This document shows positions 30,652 to 42,136 of a stretch of 64,000 nucleotides of DNA, piece after piece. The position numbers and the translations under genes are program-made. The DNA is from Carnegiea gigantea (Eukaryota > Streptophyta > Magnoliopsida > Caryophyllales > Cactaceae), in the NCBI GenBank assembly GCA_029747015.1, contig JAKOGI010000178.1, positions 562,569 through 626,568 on the forward strand, read 5' to 3'. Under the pieces are notes generated by a model. That model saw nothing but the letters and a program-made list of their open reading frames with translations. It made no database searches and was not told the DNA's origin. Numbering within the stretch: the first letter of the stretch is position 1; each line of letters begins with the position of its first letter.

Positions 30652-31221
30652 TCAAATGTTATCTACCCCTCCTTTTACATCAATTGGGCAGCCTGAAGTT
30701 ACCAAAAAGGGTCTCCCAAGAATAATCTGGGCATCGTCAGTCTCAGTTATATCTGCAATGATAGAATCTTCGAGCACCCATAAATCTGCTATTTTTACGG
30801 ACACATCCTCCAATGCACCCAAAGGTCGTGTTTCAGGACCATCCACTAATTGGAACGAAAAGGGTGCTGGTTGCAATGGTCCTAAGTAAAGCTTATAGAA
30901 CATGGAGTAGTGCATCATACTTACATTTGCACCAAGGTCATAGAGGGCTCTATCAATCTTCACTGTTCCTACTACACAGGGGACAGAAAAGTTACCTGGG
31001 CCACAAAGTTTAAAAGGAAAGACTTTGGAAATCTCAAAACTGCTTTTTTCTCTAAAAGTTATGGGCTCACCATCATCATTTTTCTCCTTACTCCCATCAA
31101 CGCTCACCTCTCTACCCTTCTCAAGTCTCATGTCGTCAGAATCCTCTACCCCTTCTTTCAGGATAACACAGTTACACTCCTTGTGGGGATTAGACTCGGA
31201 TTTACTAGGTAGTCTACCCAA
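30652..31221 (-). pseudogene. Athila-like protease, left arm
   Basis: This frame is open for 189 codons. It contains PFKLCGPGNFSVPCVVG, the active-site block ALYDLGANVSMM (Asp-Leu-Gly as usual in Athila proteases), and LGRPFLVTSGCPIDV at the end. It is less damaged than the right-arm copy, which has a TGA in the middle. It belongs to a truncated element, so any activity is doubtful. Confidence 0.88.
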
Positions 31222-31784
31222 GGGTACAGATGAAGAGGTAGCTTGTTAAGCAATTTGAGCTTCTAACATCTTATTGTGAGTATTAAGCAGATCAACCTTA
31301 GAGGTTAATTACTTAATGTACTCATCTTGCTTTTATTGTACCAAAAGCATATTCTCTATCATAGTCTCTAAGTTGGATTTTGAGTTACTTATCGAGGATA
31401 GGATGGTCTTTGAAATCCACGGTATGTCTAAAATTCATTTGAGGCACGAGTGGGCCATTAGACCTATAGGAGAAATTAGGGTTATTCCTCCAACCAAGAT
31501 TATATGTGTTAGAAAAAGGATTATTTGTCGGTCTAGGATTATAGTCGTTTACTTAGTTGACCTGGTCACTTACATCTTGGGTAAAAGGACTACCCACTTA
31601 ACAATACAAAGTCAAATAATCAACTGACCCACATATATCACATGATGAGGAAGGGGTACTTGAACTGATAGAATTTAACATTCAAGCACTCTAATTTTGA
31701 GACATAGCATTAACTTTAGAAGAAAGTATAGAAATAGTATCTAATTCCAACTTACCTCAACCTACTTGGGTTGGGTTCTGTCAA

Positions 31785-32439
31785 ACAACCATTAAAAATT
31801 AGTAAGAGTCATCTCTTCTATAAGATTGTATGCTTCATCTTCAGTTTTGTTCATAAGAGTACCTCCTGCTGCCCCATTAATAGTAGATCTTAATGGCTGA
31901 GTGACTCTACTCTAAAATGTCTATACGATTATCCACCTTGGAAGACCATGGTGAGGACATAATTGTAAAAGGTCCTTGAATTGCTCCCAGGCTTTATAAA
32001 GCATCTGATCTTCCTTTTGAGAGAAGGTAGCAATTTGATTCCGCAGGCTTGTGATCTTACTCGAAGGATAGAACTTAGTAAGAAAAACTTTTGTAAGCTC
32101 GTCCCATGTCATGATGCATCCTAGAGCCAATGAGTGAAGCTATGCCCCCGCCTTACCCCTAAGTGAAAAGGGAAATAGGCGCAAGCGGATGGCATCGGTA
32201 GAAACTCCGTTGAGCTTTAATGTGTCACACACCTCTAAAAAGACCAAGATGCGTAAGTTTAGATCTTCTAAAGGGGTGCCTCCGAACTGGGATTGCTACA
32301 CCATTGATATAAGAGTTATTTTGAGCTCAAAATTGTTTGCTTTTATGGTTGGCCAAGGGATGCGCGAGGAAATGCCTTAGACTCCCGAGGTAACAAAATC
32401 CCGGAGTGTCCTTCCTTGGTCACCTCCTATTCTTGCCAT
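31785..32439 (-). pseudogene. Athila-like gag, left arm
   Basis: From an ATG at 32439-32437 the minus strand reads MARIGGDQGRTLRDFVTSGV and a stop. The gag core follows over several stops: DAIRLRLFPFSLR, then TWDELTKVFLTKFYPSS, then LCPHHGLP, then the Ala/Gly block before EEMTLTN. These are the standard Athila gag blocks. Breaks match those of the right arm in most places, so they predate the duplication. Confidence 0.88.
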
Positions 32440-32707
32440 CGATGAAGAAATTACTTGAGTTTTTAGTATTTGCTCTTCTACGCTTAATTTCTTCCTCCTA
32501 GAGCAAAAAGTCCTTTCGATTTCTAGATCGAATTGAAATGGAAAGGGACTTTCAATATGAAGGAGAAATCCTTTAAAATTACCAAAAAAACTAGCAACAC
32601 AAATAAAGAATATAAAGAAAAACATAGAATGACAAAAATGCTTAGTCAATTTCCAAGGGCTAATTCAATATCCACAAATTTGGCCCACGACAACGGCGCT
32701 AAAAACT

Positions 32708-33962
32708 TGACTTTACCTGCAAGTGCACGGGTGTCATAGTTTAGAGAAGATATCATTCTCACAGAGACCAAATATAGTCTATTGAATTTTATCCTATAAA
32801 ATTGCTAAGCAAGCAAATTTCAATTGGGTGTTTGAATAATGCTATAATTTAATTACAAAATTCAATCAATTTAAGACATCTAGGGATTTGTTTTGCCTAG
32901 TAAAGATGTTGATCAATGGAATATACATCCACTTGATCTATATTGGGAGATTGAAAGGGTGCAATCGTATTTAGAATACATTCTTTTCTTTCAAAATAAA
33001 TTAAATTGCCTAAACTAACCTATTGTGATTCTTTCAAATGTCCTTGTTTAGTCTAAGTTATGAATTTTTGATGGCTTAAGTTCCTCTTAACAGGCAAATC
33101 TTTCTCAAGTATTGCTAAGTCAAGTCCTATCTTATCGGTCAAATGGTAAGTTTGATCTTTCAGTCTTTCACTTAACTATTTAGAATTAGCAAGTAAATTT
33201 AGCCAAAATTCACTCACAAGAATCTCACACACAAGATAGAATTCTATTAATTCCAATCAATAAAAAGCACAACCAAATAAAAATTAGAGATTCCAGCATC
33301 AATACTTGGCTAACAATCTCTAAATTGAGAAAACTACTCACACATATTTGAAATAACAATAGCTAAGCAATGTTTGATAGAAGAAAACTTTAGACAAGTG
33401 GAGATCCTCCAAGGGTTTTTCAACTTTGCAGGGGCTCTAAAATGGCAACCACTTCTTCACAATTTTCACTTTTAAACTTAAAACTAACTAAGAAATCTAA
33501 AACTAAACTAAGAAAATGAAAAAGAATGGAAGAGATTCGAGAATATGAGTTCTCATTTGCTGTGTGTCTCCTTAATCTACTGTGAAATGGCTCTATTTAA
33601 AGGAGAACTTAATCAACCTTAGCCACACAATAAAGAAAATTGAAGAGACTTGTAGTTATGGACTCACCACAGACCGTGGCCTTCACCAGAGACTGTCCGT
33701 GGTGAGCTTTGTATCGACAGTCTTCTGTTCTTTCTTCCTTCCACGGATATAGTGATTTGGGGGTGTTCGTGAGGGTCAAGATACACTCATTTAGGGGGTC
33801 AAATCTGGGGTAAAATTGTCCAAAAATCTGCAAAACACAGAAAAGAACCATACTCGAGTGTAAAATAGAAAAAAGAGTACATAATATAGCATAAAACACA
33901 TGATTCTCCTGAAAAATGGAACAAAATGACCTCAAAATAAAGTGCACTTTAAGGACTTATCA
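32708..33962 (-). repeat. Athila-like LTR, left arm
   Basis: The 1255-bp LTR starts TGATAAGTCC on the minus strand and ends GGTAAAGTCA. Its length is identical to the right-arm 5' LTR. The next five bases outward (33963-33967, TTGAC) are the reverse complement of the element's target duplication GTCAA. The primer-site remnant AGCGCCGTTGTCG lies just inside, on the minus strand. Confidence 0.92.
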
Positions 33963-34093
33963 TTGACCTACTCCCATCCACGTGCCTTTGAGCTCACAAA
34001 GAACCCCAAGTTAGCCTATATATGATCCTAGCTATAAAGAACCAAGCTTCTCAAAGCCAAGAGTCCCTAGAGGGCTTAATCTCAAGCAAGCTT

Positions 34094-34288
34094 CATCTTC
34101 TTCCCATGATGACTGGGATGGAGGGGAGTTCATTCTTCGAGAACCACGGTTCCTCCTTCCTCCTCCATCTGGATCATTAAGGCTTGCTAAAACCTCCTCC
34201 AACCTAATTGTTATATTAGCAACCCCATTGGATAAAGTTTAGTAGTTTTACAGGAGTTGGTGTACGACATTCCCTAACCTTATCTCAC
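34094..34288. other. Palindrome spacer
   Basis: This 195-bp unique sequence sits between the arms and has no coding or repeat signal. It and the adjacent 130-bp arm ends represent the sequence into which the Athila-like element inserted. Confidence 0.7.
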
Positions 34289-34419
34289 AAGCTTGCTTGA
34301 GATTAAGCCCTCTGGTGACTCTTGGCTTTGAGAAGCTTGGTTCTTTATAGCTAGGATCATATATAGGCTAACTTGGGGTTCTTTGTGAGCTCAAAGGCAC
34401 GTGGATGGGAGTAGGTCAA

Positions 34420-35674
34420 TGACAAGTCCTTAAAGTGCACCTTATTTTGAGGTCATTTTGTTCCATTTTTCAGGAGAATCATGTGTTTTATGCTATATTA
34501 TATACTCTTTTTTCTATTTTACACTCGAGTATGGTTCTTTTCTGTGTTTTGTAGATTTTTGGACAATTTTACCCCAGATTTGACCCCCTAAATGAGTGTA
34601 TCTTGACCCTCACGAACACCCCCAAGTCACTATGTCCGTGGAAGGAAGAAAGAACAGAAAACTGTCGATACAAAGCTCACCACGGACAGTCCCTGGTGAA
34701 GGCCACAGTCTGTGGTGAGTCCATAACTACAAGTCTCTTCAATTTCCTTCATTGTGTGGCTATGGTTGATTAAGTTCTCCTTTAAATAGAGCCATTTCAC
34801 AGTAGATTAAGGAGACACACAGCAAATGAGAACTCATATTCTCTAATCTCTTCCATTCTTTTTCATTTTCTTAGTTTAGTTTTAGATTTCTTAGTTAGTT
34901 TTAAGTTTAAAAGTGAAAATTGTGAAGAAGTGGTTGCCATTTTAGAGCCCCTGCAAAGTTGAAAAACCCTTGGAGGATCTCCAATTGTCTTAAGTTTTCT
35001 TCTATCAAACATTGCTTAGCTATTGTTATTTCAAATATGTGTGAGTAGTTTCCTCAATTTAGAGATTGTTAGCGAAGTATTGATGCTGGAATCTCTAATT
35101 TTTATTTGGTTGTGCTTTTTATTGATTGGAATTAGTTGAATTCTATCTTGTGTGTGAGATTCTTGTGAGTGAATTTTGGCTAAATTTACTTGCTAATTCT
35201 AAATAGTTAAGTGAAGGACTGAAAGATCAAACTTACCATTTGACCGATAAGATAGGACTTGACTTAGCAATACTTGAGAAAGATTTGCCTGTTAAGAGGA
35301 ACTTAAGCCATCAAAAATTCATAACTTAGACTAAACAAGGACATTTGAAAGAATGACAATAGGTTAGTTTAGGAAATTTAATTTATTTTGAAAGAAAAGA
35401 ATGAATTCTAAATACGATTGCACCCTTTCAATCTCCCAATATAGATCAAGTGCATGTATATTCCATTGATCAACATCTTTACTAGGCAAAACAAATCCCT
35501 AGATGTCTTAAATTGATTGAATTTTGTAATTAAATTATAGCATTATTCAAACACCCAATTGAAATTTGCTTGCTTAGCAATTTTATAGGATAAAATTCAA
35601 TAGACTATATTTGGTCTCTGTGAGAATGATATCTTTTCTAAACTACAACACCCGTGCACTTGCAGGTAAAGTCA
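34420..35674 (+). repeat. Athila-like 5' LTR
   Basis: 1255 bp, TGACAAGTCC...GTAAAGTCA. It is close to the left-arm LTR (about 97% over the part compared) and much less similar to its own 3' LTR. Confidence 0.93.
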
Positions 35675-35942
35675 AGATTTTAGCGCCGTTGCCGTGGGCC
35701 AAATTTGTGGATATTGAATTAGCCCTTGGAAATTGACTAAGCATTTTTGTCATTGTATGTTTTTCTTTATATTCTTTATTTGCGTTGCTAGTTTTGTTGG
35801 TAATTTTGAAGGATTTCTCCTTTATATGCAAAGTCCCTTTCCATTTCAATTCGATCTAGAAATCGAAAGGACTTTTTGCTCTAGGAGGAAGAAATTAAGC
35901 GTAGAAGAGCAAATACTAAAAACTCAAGTAATTTCTTCATCG

Positions 35943-36615
35943 ATGGCAAGAATAGGAGGTGACCAAGGAAGGACACTCCGGGATTTTGTTACCTCGGGAG
36001 TCTAAGGCATTTCCTTGAGCATCCCTTGGCCAACCGTAAAAGCAAACAATTTTGAGCTCAAAATAACCCTTATATCAATGGTGTAGCTATCCCAGTTCCG
36101 AGGCACCCCTTTAGAAGATCTAAACTTACGCATCTTGGTCTTTTTAGAGGTGTGTGACACATTAAAGCTCAACGGAGTTTCTACCGATGCCATCCGCTTG
36201 CGCCTATTTCCCTTTTCACTTAGGGATAAGGCGGGGGCATAGCTTCACTCATTGGCTCTAGGATGCATCATGACATGGGACGAGCTTACAAAAGTTTTTC
36301 TTACTAAGTTCTTTCCTTCGAGTAATATCACAAGCCGATGGAATCAAATTGCTACCTTCTCTCAAAAGGAAGATGAGATGCTCTATAAAGCCTGGGAGCG
36401 ATTCAAGGACCTTTTACGATTATGTCCTCACCATGGTCTTCCAAGGTGGATAATCGTATAGACATTTTATAATAGAGTCACTCAGCCATTAAGATCTACT
36501 ATTAATGGGGCAGCAGGAGGTACTCTTATGAACAAAACTAAAGATGAAGCATACAATCTTATAGAAGAGATGACTCTTACTAATTTTTAATGGTTGTTTG
36601 ACAGAACCCAACCCA
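35943..36615 (+). pseudogene. Athila-like gag
   Basis: Gag starts at ATG 35943 (MARIGGDQGRT). Blocks: NNFELKITLISMV, DAIRLRLFPFSLRDKAGA, a 69-codon open stretch with TWDELTKVFLTKFFPSSN and YKAWERFKDLL, then RSTINGAAGGTLMNKT. At least five stops interrupt an otherwise collinear frame. The match to Athila gag blocks is unmistakable. Confidence 0.9.
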
Positions 36616-37160
36616 AGTAAGTTGAGGTAAGTTGGAATTAGATACTATTTCTATACTTTCTTCTAAAGTTAATGCTATGTCTCAAAATTAGAGTGCTTGA
36701 ATGTTAAATTCTATCAGTTCAAGTACCCCTTCCTCATCATGTGATATATGTGGGTCAGTTGATTATTTAACTTTGTATTGTTAAGTGGGTAGTCCTTTTA
36801 CCCAAGATGTAAGTGACCAGGTCAACTAAGTAAACGACTATAATCCTAGACCGATAAATGATCCTTTTTCTAGCACATATGATCTTGGTTGGAGGAATAA
36901 CCCTAATTTCTCCTATAGGTCTACTGGCCCACTCGTGCCTTAAATGAATTTTAGACATACCATGGATTTCAAAGACCATCCTATCCTCGATAAGTAACTC
37001 AAAATCCAACTTAGAGACTATGATAGAGAATATGCTTTTAGTACAATAAAAGCAAGATGAGTACATTAAGTAATTAACCTCTAAGGTTGATGTACTTAAT
37101 ACTCACAATAAGATGTTAGAAGCTCAAATTGCTTAACAAGCTACCTCTTCATCTATACCC

Positions 37161-37730
37161 TTGGGTAGACTACCTAGTAAATCCGAGTCTAATCCCCACA
37201 AGGAGTGTAACTGTGTTATCTTGAAAGAAGGGGTAGAGGATTCTGACGACATGAGACTTCAGAAGGGTAGAGAGGTGAGTGTTGATGGGAGTAAGGAGAA
37301 AAATGATGATGGTGAGCCCATAAATTTTAGAGAAAAAAGCAGTTTTGAGATTTCCAAAGTCTTTCCTTTTAAACTTTGTGGCCCAGGTAACTTTTCTGTC
37401 CCCTGTGTAGTAGGAAAAGTGAAGATTGATAGGGCCCTCTATGACCTCGGTGCAAATATAAGTATGATGCACTACTCCATGTTCTATAAGCTTTACTTAG
37501 GACCATTGCAACCAGCACCCTTTTCGTTCCAATTAGTGGATGGTCCTGAAACATGACCTTTGGGTGCATTGGAGGATGTGTCCATAAAAATAGCAGATTT
37601 ATGGGTGCTTCAAGATTCTATCATTGCAGATATAACTGAGACTGACGATACCCAGATTATTCTTGCGAGACCCTTTTTGGTAACTTCAGGCTGCCCAATT
37701 GATGTAAAAGGAGGGGTAGATAACATTTGA
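37161..37730 (+). pseudogene. Athila-like protease
   Basis: This is the same protein as at 30652-31221, with the active-site block ALYDLGANISMM. Here TGA at 37554-37556 cuts the frame where the left arm has Arg. The GRPFL block is changed to ARPFL. The right arm therefore decayed further after the duplication. Confidence 0.9.
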
Positions 37731-38210
37731 AGTAGGGGGTGTTATGCTGTATTTTGTTTTATGGAAGATAAAATTGTTTCCTCCAATTCTTTCCTTTTTG
37801 ATGTAGTTTCCCTTTCTTCTGAAATTGAATGGAGGATGAATGGGGTTGTCTTGACCCTTTTGATTTTGATTGGGTTTCAACTGAGGATCCCAACCAAGGT
37901 TATGTTAAGATGGAGTTTACTGCTCCTATACCAGCTAGCATACTTAAGGTTGAGACCTATGATTCTAATGAGTCTTCCAAAAGTGACTACTTTAGGTTCG
38001 CTCAATTAGTTCTTATTTTTCCTCCTATGGAAGGAGCTGATTTGGATTTTGATCTTGGGATTTAGTATGAAGATAGTGGCCCATCTGATGGAGCACGATA
38101 TCGAATTGTTTTGTATGCTGATAGTGTGCTTTGCCGCAATTTGATGATGAAGAAGGACCTCCAACCTAAGTATTTGAGTGATACCTTCAGCTAAAAGACT
38201 TCAATTTTGT
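37731..38210 (+). pseudogene. Post-protease region of unknown function
   Basis: Two open stretches (37761-38009 in one frame, 37829-38065 in another) cover the area where RT should begin. The second reads MEDEWGCLDPFDFDWVSTED, then a Ser-rich part and FPPMEGADLDFDLGI, and continues after a stop with DGARYRIVLYADSVL. It shows no RT motif. It is conserved between both palindrome arms, but that only reflects the duplication. It may be a coding remnant specific to a non-autonomous family. Confidence 0.5.
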
Positions 38211-39054
38211 GGTTTACGATAAAAATGAAACACATGTATTGGGGGAGTGCAATACCCACACTTTCATTAAACTTGAACTAGAATAGAAGAAAGGTTGAGC
38301 TCCCGACCTTAAATGAGCGCTTCTTATGAGGCAATCCAAGTGTTTATTTTTCTTTCCCCTTTTTATGTTCTTTTTTTGTTGTATTTTGTGCTTTTGCTAT
38401 TTAGAACCTCCACTAGAAAATCAATAAAACTATTAAAAAAAGCAATAAAAATAATAGAGAAGAAAAAGCCAGCAATAGGTTTTTAGAACCTCCACAAACA
38501 CCTCGTGGTGCCTACCCACGGTCTATGAAGGCTCTAAAAGAAAAGAAGAAGAAAGAACGAGACTAGAGTTGACCACGAACAGTCCATGGACACCTCCATG
38601 GTCCATGGTGAGCCCTGCCTCCGCGGTTAAGGGTTTTTAAGGCCCTTTGACCCAAACTTATTCATCTTCTTCCTTAAAATTTGACCCCCCCTCTCTCTCT
38701 CTCTGAACACTCCTTTCCCTCTCTAAAACCTCCATAACCACTTCACTCCAAACCTTCAATTCTTCACTAAAATCCATCAAATTTTTTCTCTTTTCACTTA
38801 CTTTCTTCACTTTAGCCCAAAATCTCCCTTTATTTTTCATTTTTAAGCTTTCTTTCTCTCCCATTTTTCCCATCTCCATATCCACAACCTTCAAAACTCC
38901 ATTTTTCACTTTTTACTCATCCAACTTCCATTTTTCTTCCATATTTCTTCATCACTGACTCCTATTTTCTAAAAATTTTTATTTTCTAGCATTTTCGACT
39001 CATTTTGTTTTTGTTCGATTTTTTAAGCTTTTTACCCATCCACATTACACCACC

Positions 39055-40330
39055 ATGGCACCAAAGAAGAAGGCAAGAATCACACAAGAAGTTGGGACTT
39101 CATGTCAAGCCCCATAAAGGGCACCTCGAAGCTCTCGAACATCCATCACCGTGAGAAATGAAGGTAACATTCCAGACCCCCTTGGTTTAACTAATTTTGA
39201 GCATATTGGTAGATATAATGCTATAAATAGTAAACCAGTAGTAGCTACTCGATATTATGATGAGGATGTGTTGAATCATCTGGGATTATTGGATGATATT
39301 CATTAGTTTGCTCGAGGTAGAATGAGATAATTTTTAGAAACTAAAGACCATACTTCTCGGAACCTCACCCTTGAATTTTTAAGCACATCGCATGTTGAGA
39401 TCAGAGTGGCATCGATGTCAAGAGGGATACATTTCATTTTATCTTAATAGGGAGTTCCACGAACTTAATTTAAGTGCCTTTAATAGTTTATTTCGTTTTC
39501 TACCATGTATGGATTTACCATTCCACCATGTCCCTAAGGGATTCTATTCGAATGCTTTTCGGTATGAAATTTTTGGGGATCATCGGTATGATACTAGCAA
39601 TTTCAAAGGTATGGTTATTCGAAACCCCTATATTCGTGTAGCCCAACGCTTGTTAGCTTGTGGTTTGTTTTCTAGGGAGGATAGCTTAAGTGTGCCTAGC
39701 CTGTTTGAATTATATTTTTGGTATAGCATGCTTGAAGGTGACTGGATTGACCCTGGGTCATTCTTGGTCAATCAGTTATATAGTGTAGCCACTAGTTTTG
39801 TCCATAGGATTGTCATTGGGGGCCTCATTACCCCCATTGCTAGGTTAGTTGGTGTTGAACTGAAGGCTGATGATAGAGTCACAGGTTCGAAGCAGTTGAA
39901 CTTAGGCACTTTTGAACAAATCAAATTTTATAGGGTAGATGGTGGGCGTATCTATTGGATTTATCCTAGGAATCGACTTATGCCTCTCCCAAATACTGAT
40001 CGTACCTCTCTCCTGAACTGGGGCAATCTGTACTTTTTACTCGATGATGAAGAGTTGGTGCAACGCGCCTTGCCTCCTCTATCTAATTACCCTAGGGCTT
40101 CTAGTTCATCCTAACCATCCTCTTCTTATGATTATCCTGATTTGCATGCTACCCTTCGGTCAATCCAAGAGGAGCAAGCTTCTTTATTAGCTTATATAGA
40201 AACTGAGCATGCCTTACTCTATGACTTTGTTCAGGAGCAACATGATGAGCTTCGTGGGATGGTTGCCTCCTAGAACCAATACTTCCAAGAATTTAGGGCC
40301 TACTTAGAGATTTAGTGCTATTGACACATT
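39055..40330 (+). pseudogene. Athila-like env-region ORF (ATHILA ORF-1 type)
   Basis: The frame starts at ATG 39055 with MAPKKKARITQEVG, typical of the ORF that Athila-group elements carry between pol and the 3' LTR. After stops and a frameshift near 39415 a 240-codon open stretch runs from 39392 to 40114. It includes ELNLSAFNSLFRFLP, NPYIRVAQRLLACGLFSRED and LPPLSNYPRASSSS. A further coding-like part with LRSIQEEQASL extends to about 40315. I see no signal peptide or transmembrane segment, so envelope function is unproven. Confidence 0.75.
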
Positions 40331-42136
40331 TCTTGACCCTAACCTGCTTCTTCTCCACCCCTTCCCCCTCCCTTTTAATGTCTTATGCTTTCTATGTGCT
40401 TGCATTAAGGACAATGCTTTCTCCAAGCATGGGGGAGTTGTTGTAGTTGTTATGTGTTTGTGGTTGTTTATATGTGTGTTGCGGATCTATGAAGGTTTGC
40501 ATTTTTAGGTTATGCATTTAGGTTTAGTTTGCATTTTTGGTTGATCATTTAATTTTTTTTTTGTTTCTTTCTTCATTTTAGTTTTGTTTTGACATTTTTT
40601 AGTCTTTAGTTGCATTTTAGGCATACAAAAAAAAAAAAAACTCAAAAAAAATGAGCCTATAAAACCTCCGATGATGAGTCTTTAGGCTAAGTGGCTTTCT
40701 TTTGCATATTTTGACCCTCTTTGTTAGGCCCATTTGTGAATAAAATGCTTATTTATGAGTTTTTGAACTATGCCTCATGTTTTGACCGTCAAGTTGGATA
40801 TGAATTGATTCCTTAATGATTCTTGGCATAAGTACTTAGTATATGAAATTCAATAAGCTAGATGAGCTTTATCCTATGAGATTTTGAGCTAGAATAGACT
40901 AATTCATCATTTTCATCTCATATTTTCTTTTGTGTGTGAAACTTCCTAGAATTAAAGCCTCTATAACATGTTTAGACTGTTGTTTAAGATCACATTTAGC
41001 ATGCATATTTTAGACAACATGATTAAGGCATTCTTTGACTTTATGGGTTGCATTGACCAAATAGCCATCCTTATATAAATGATTTATCCATTCCTACCCC
41101 TTTGAGCCTTTACCGTGTTTATTAATAAGAACCTATATTATCATTCTTGGCCACACACATGTCTTACCCTTTTAGCCAAGGCTATAGACTTTCATAGTTG
41201 ATTGGGAGTAGTTTGTGGATAATAACTTTTATGGATATTGTGGTTTGGTTGGATGTGATAAGGGATTCACGTTCTATTTTCCCTTCAAGTCAATTGGGTT
41301 ATGTTTTGTGAGTTGCTAGAAAAGTGTTGAAAAGTGCATAGTCTCCTTTTTCATGATCCTCCTCTTTGATGGCTAACAAGAAAAGAAACAAATGAAAAAA
41401 AAAAAACAACAAACCACACCAAAGGTGTTAAAAAAATATTGAAAGAAAGAAGAAAAGAAGAAAAGGTAAAAAAACAAAAGAAAAAAAAGGATTTGGCATT
41501 GGTTTTGTATATTTCAAGCATTTTCTCTTGTGATCTCACTTGGGATTTTGTTGATATTTTGAGATGTATAGGCTTGAGAAATATGTTTTAATTGGGAGAT
41601 GATGGTTTATGCTCGCAGTCTTTGGCTTTTAGACCCACAAATCTCAAAATGTTTGTTCCCTCCTTACCTTTACCCAATTACAACATTATGAACCTTAAAG
41701 AGTCCTCATGATTACCCTGTTTTGCATTGTCGGTTTAGAATTAGAGAGTCTTGTTAAGCTTCTTGTTGATTTGCTTCTGTGAAATGAGATTTGAGAGAGC
41801 CGCATTTTACTTTAAACACATAAGTGATGAATGTCTCGTCCCTAAAGTGAGGTTCTATCAGTTCTTCTAGCTCTACTTATTATAATATGCCAATATAATT
41901 GTTTAAGTTAATTTGGGTGATTCATTTAATATTTGATTTGATAGTTCTTACTTTTATTTCATAGATTTCCTTCTCCTATATGTTTGTAAAAGTTTTTAAT
42001 CACTTTTGGGCTAAACGTTTTGGGTTGATTTGGCTGTTTATGTTACTACTGATGTTTGCCTGAGGAGGTTCTTCATTTTTATCCTCAGTTTTATTGTCAC
42101 TTGGGGGATAAGCAATAGTTTAAGCATAGGGGAGTT
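40331..42136 (+). other. Athila-like 3' untranslated interior and polypurine tract
   Basis: No coding region is visible. The AT-rich sequence includes poly-A and A-rich runs (40624-40652, 41392-41490). The purine-rich AGCATAGGGGAGTT directly before the LTR is the likely polypurine tract. A similar GCATGGGGGAGTTG occurs at about 40427-40440. Confidence 0.7.

Larger units (their letters stand above)
29862..33962 (-). mobile_element. Athila-like fragment, left palindrome arm
   Basis: This minus-strand copy holds LTR (33962-32708), primer site, gag (32439-31785), protease (31221-30652) and the region after protease. It stops abruptly at 29862 where the palindrome ends, so it has no env region and no 3' LTR. 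It is a duplicate of 34420-38518, not an independent insertion, since the flank and target duplication are duplicated too. Confidence 0.9.
29862..38518. repeat. 8.7-kb palindrome (arms of about 4.2 kb, 195-bp spacer)
   Basis: The left arm 29862-34093 is the reverse complement of the right arm 34289-38518. The outer ends pair TGGGTAGGC (29862-29870) with GCCTACCCA (38510-38518). The inner ends pair CTCAAGCAAGCTT (34081-34093) with AAGCTTGCTTGAG (34289-34301). In a stretch of about 235 bp at the LTR start I count six differences, all transitions. The arms contain LTR, primer site, gag and protease of an Athila-like element plus about 130 bp of its outer flank. Confidence 0.95.

Noticed and set aside
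30910..31212. Plus-strand frame of 100 codons (and its mirror at 37170-37472)
   Set aside because: It is antisense to the Athila-like protease and occurs twice only because of the palindrome.
33963..34419. A separate foldback transposon in the palindrome centre
   Set aside because: The inverted flank is continuous with the Athila-like arms and ends without target duplication, so it belongs to the large palindrome.
29862..38518. Two independent Athila-like insertions in opposite orientation
   Set aside because: The arms share about 130 bp of flank and the target duplication, and the left arm has no second LTR, so duplication is the simpler reading.
38658..38909. A Lys/Glu-rich minus-strand frame
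   Set aside because: It is antisense to a CT-rich untranslated stretch before the env-region ORF and has no similarity to known domains.
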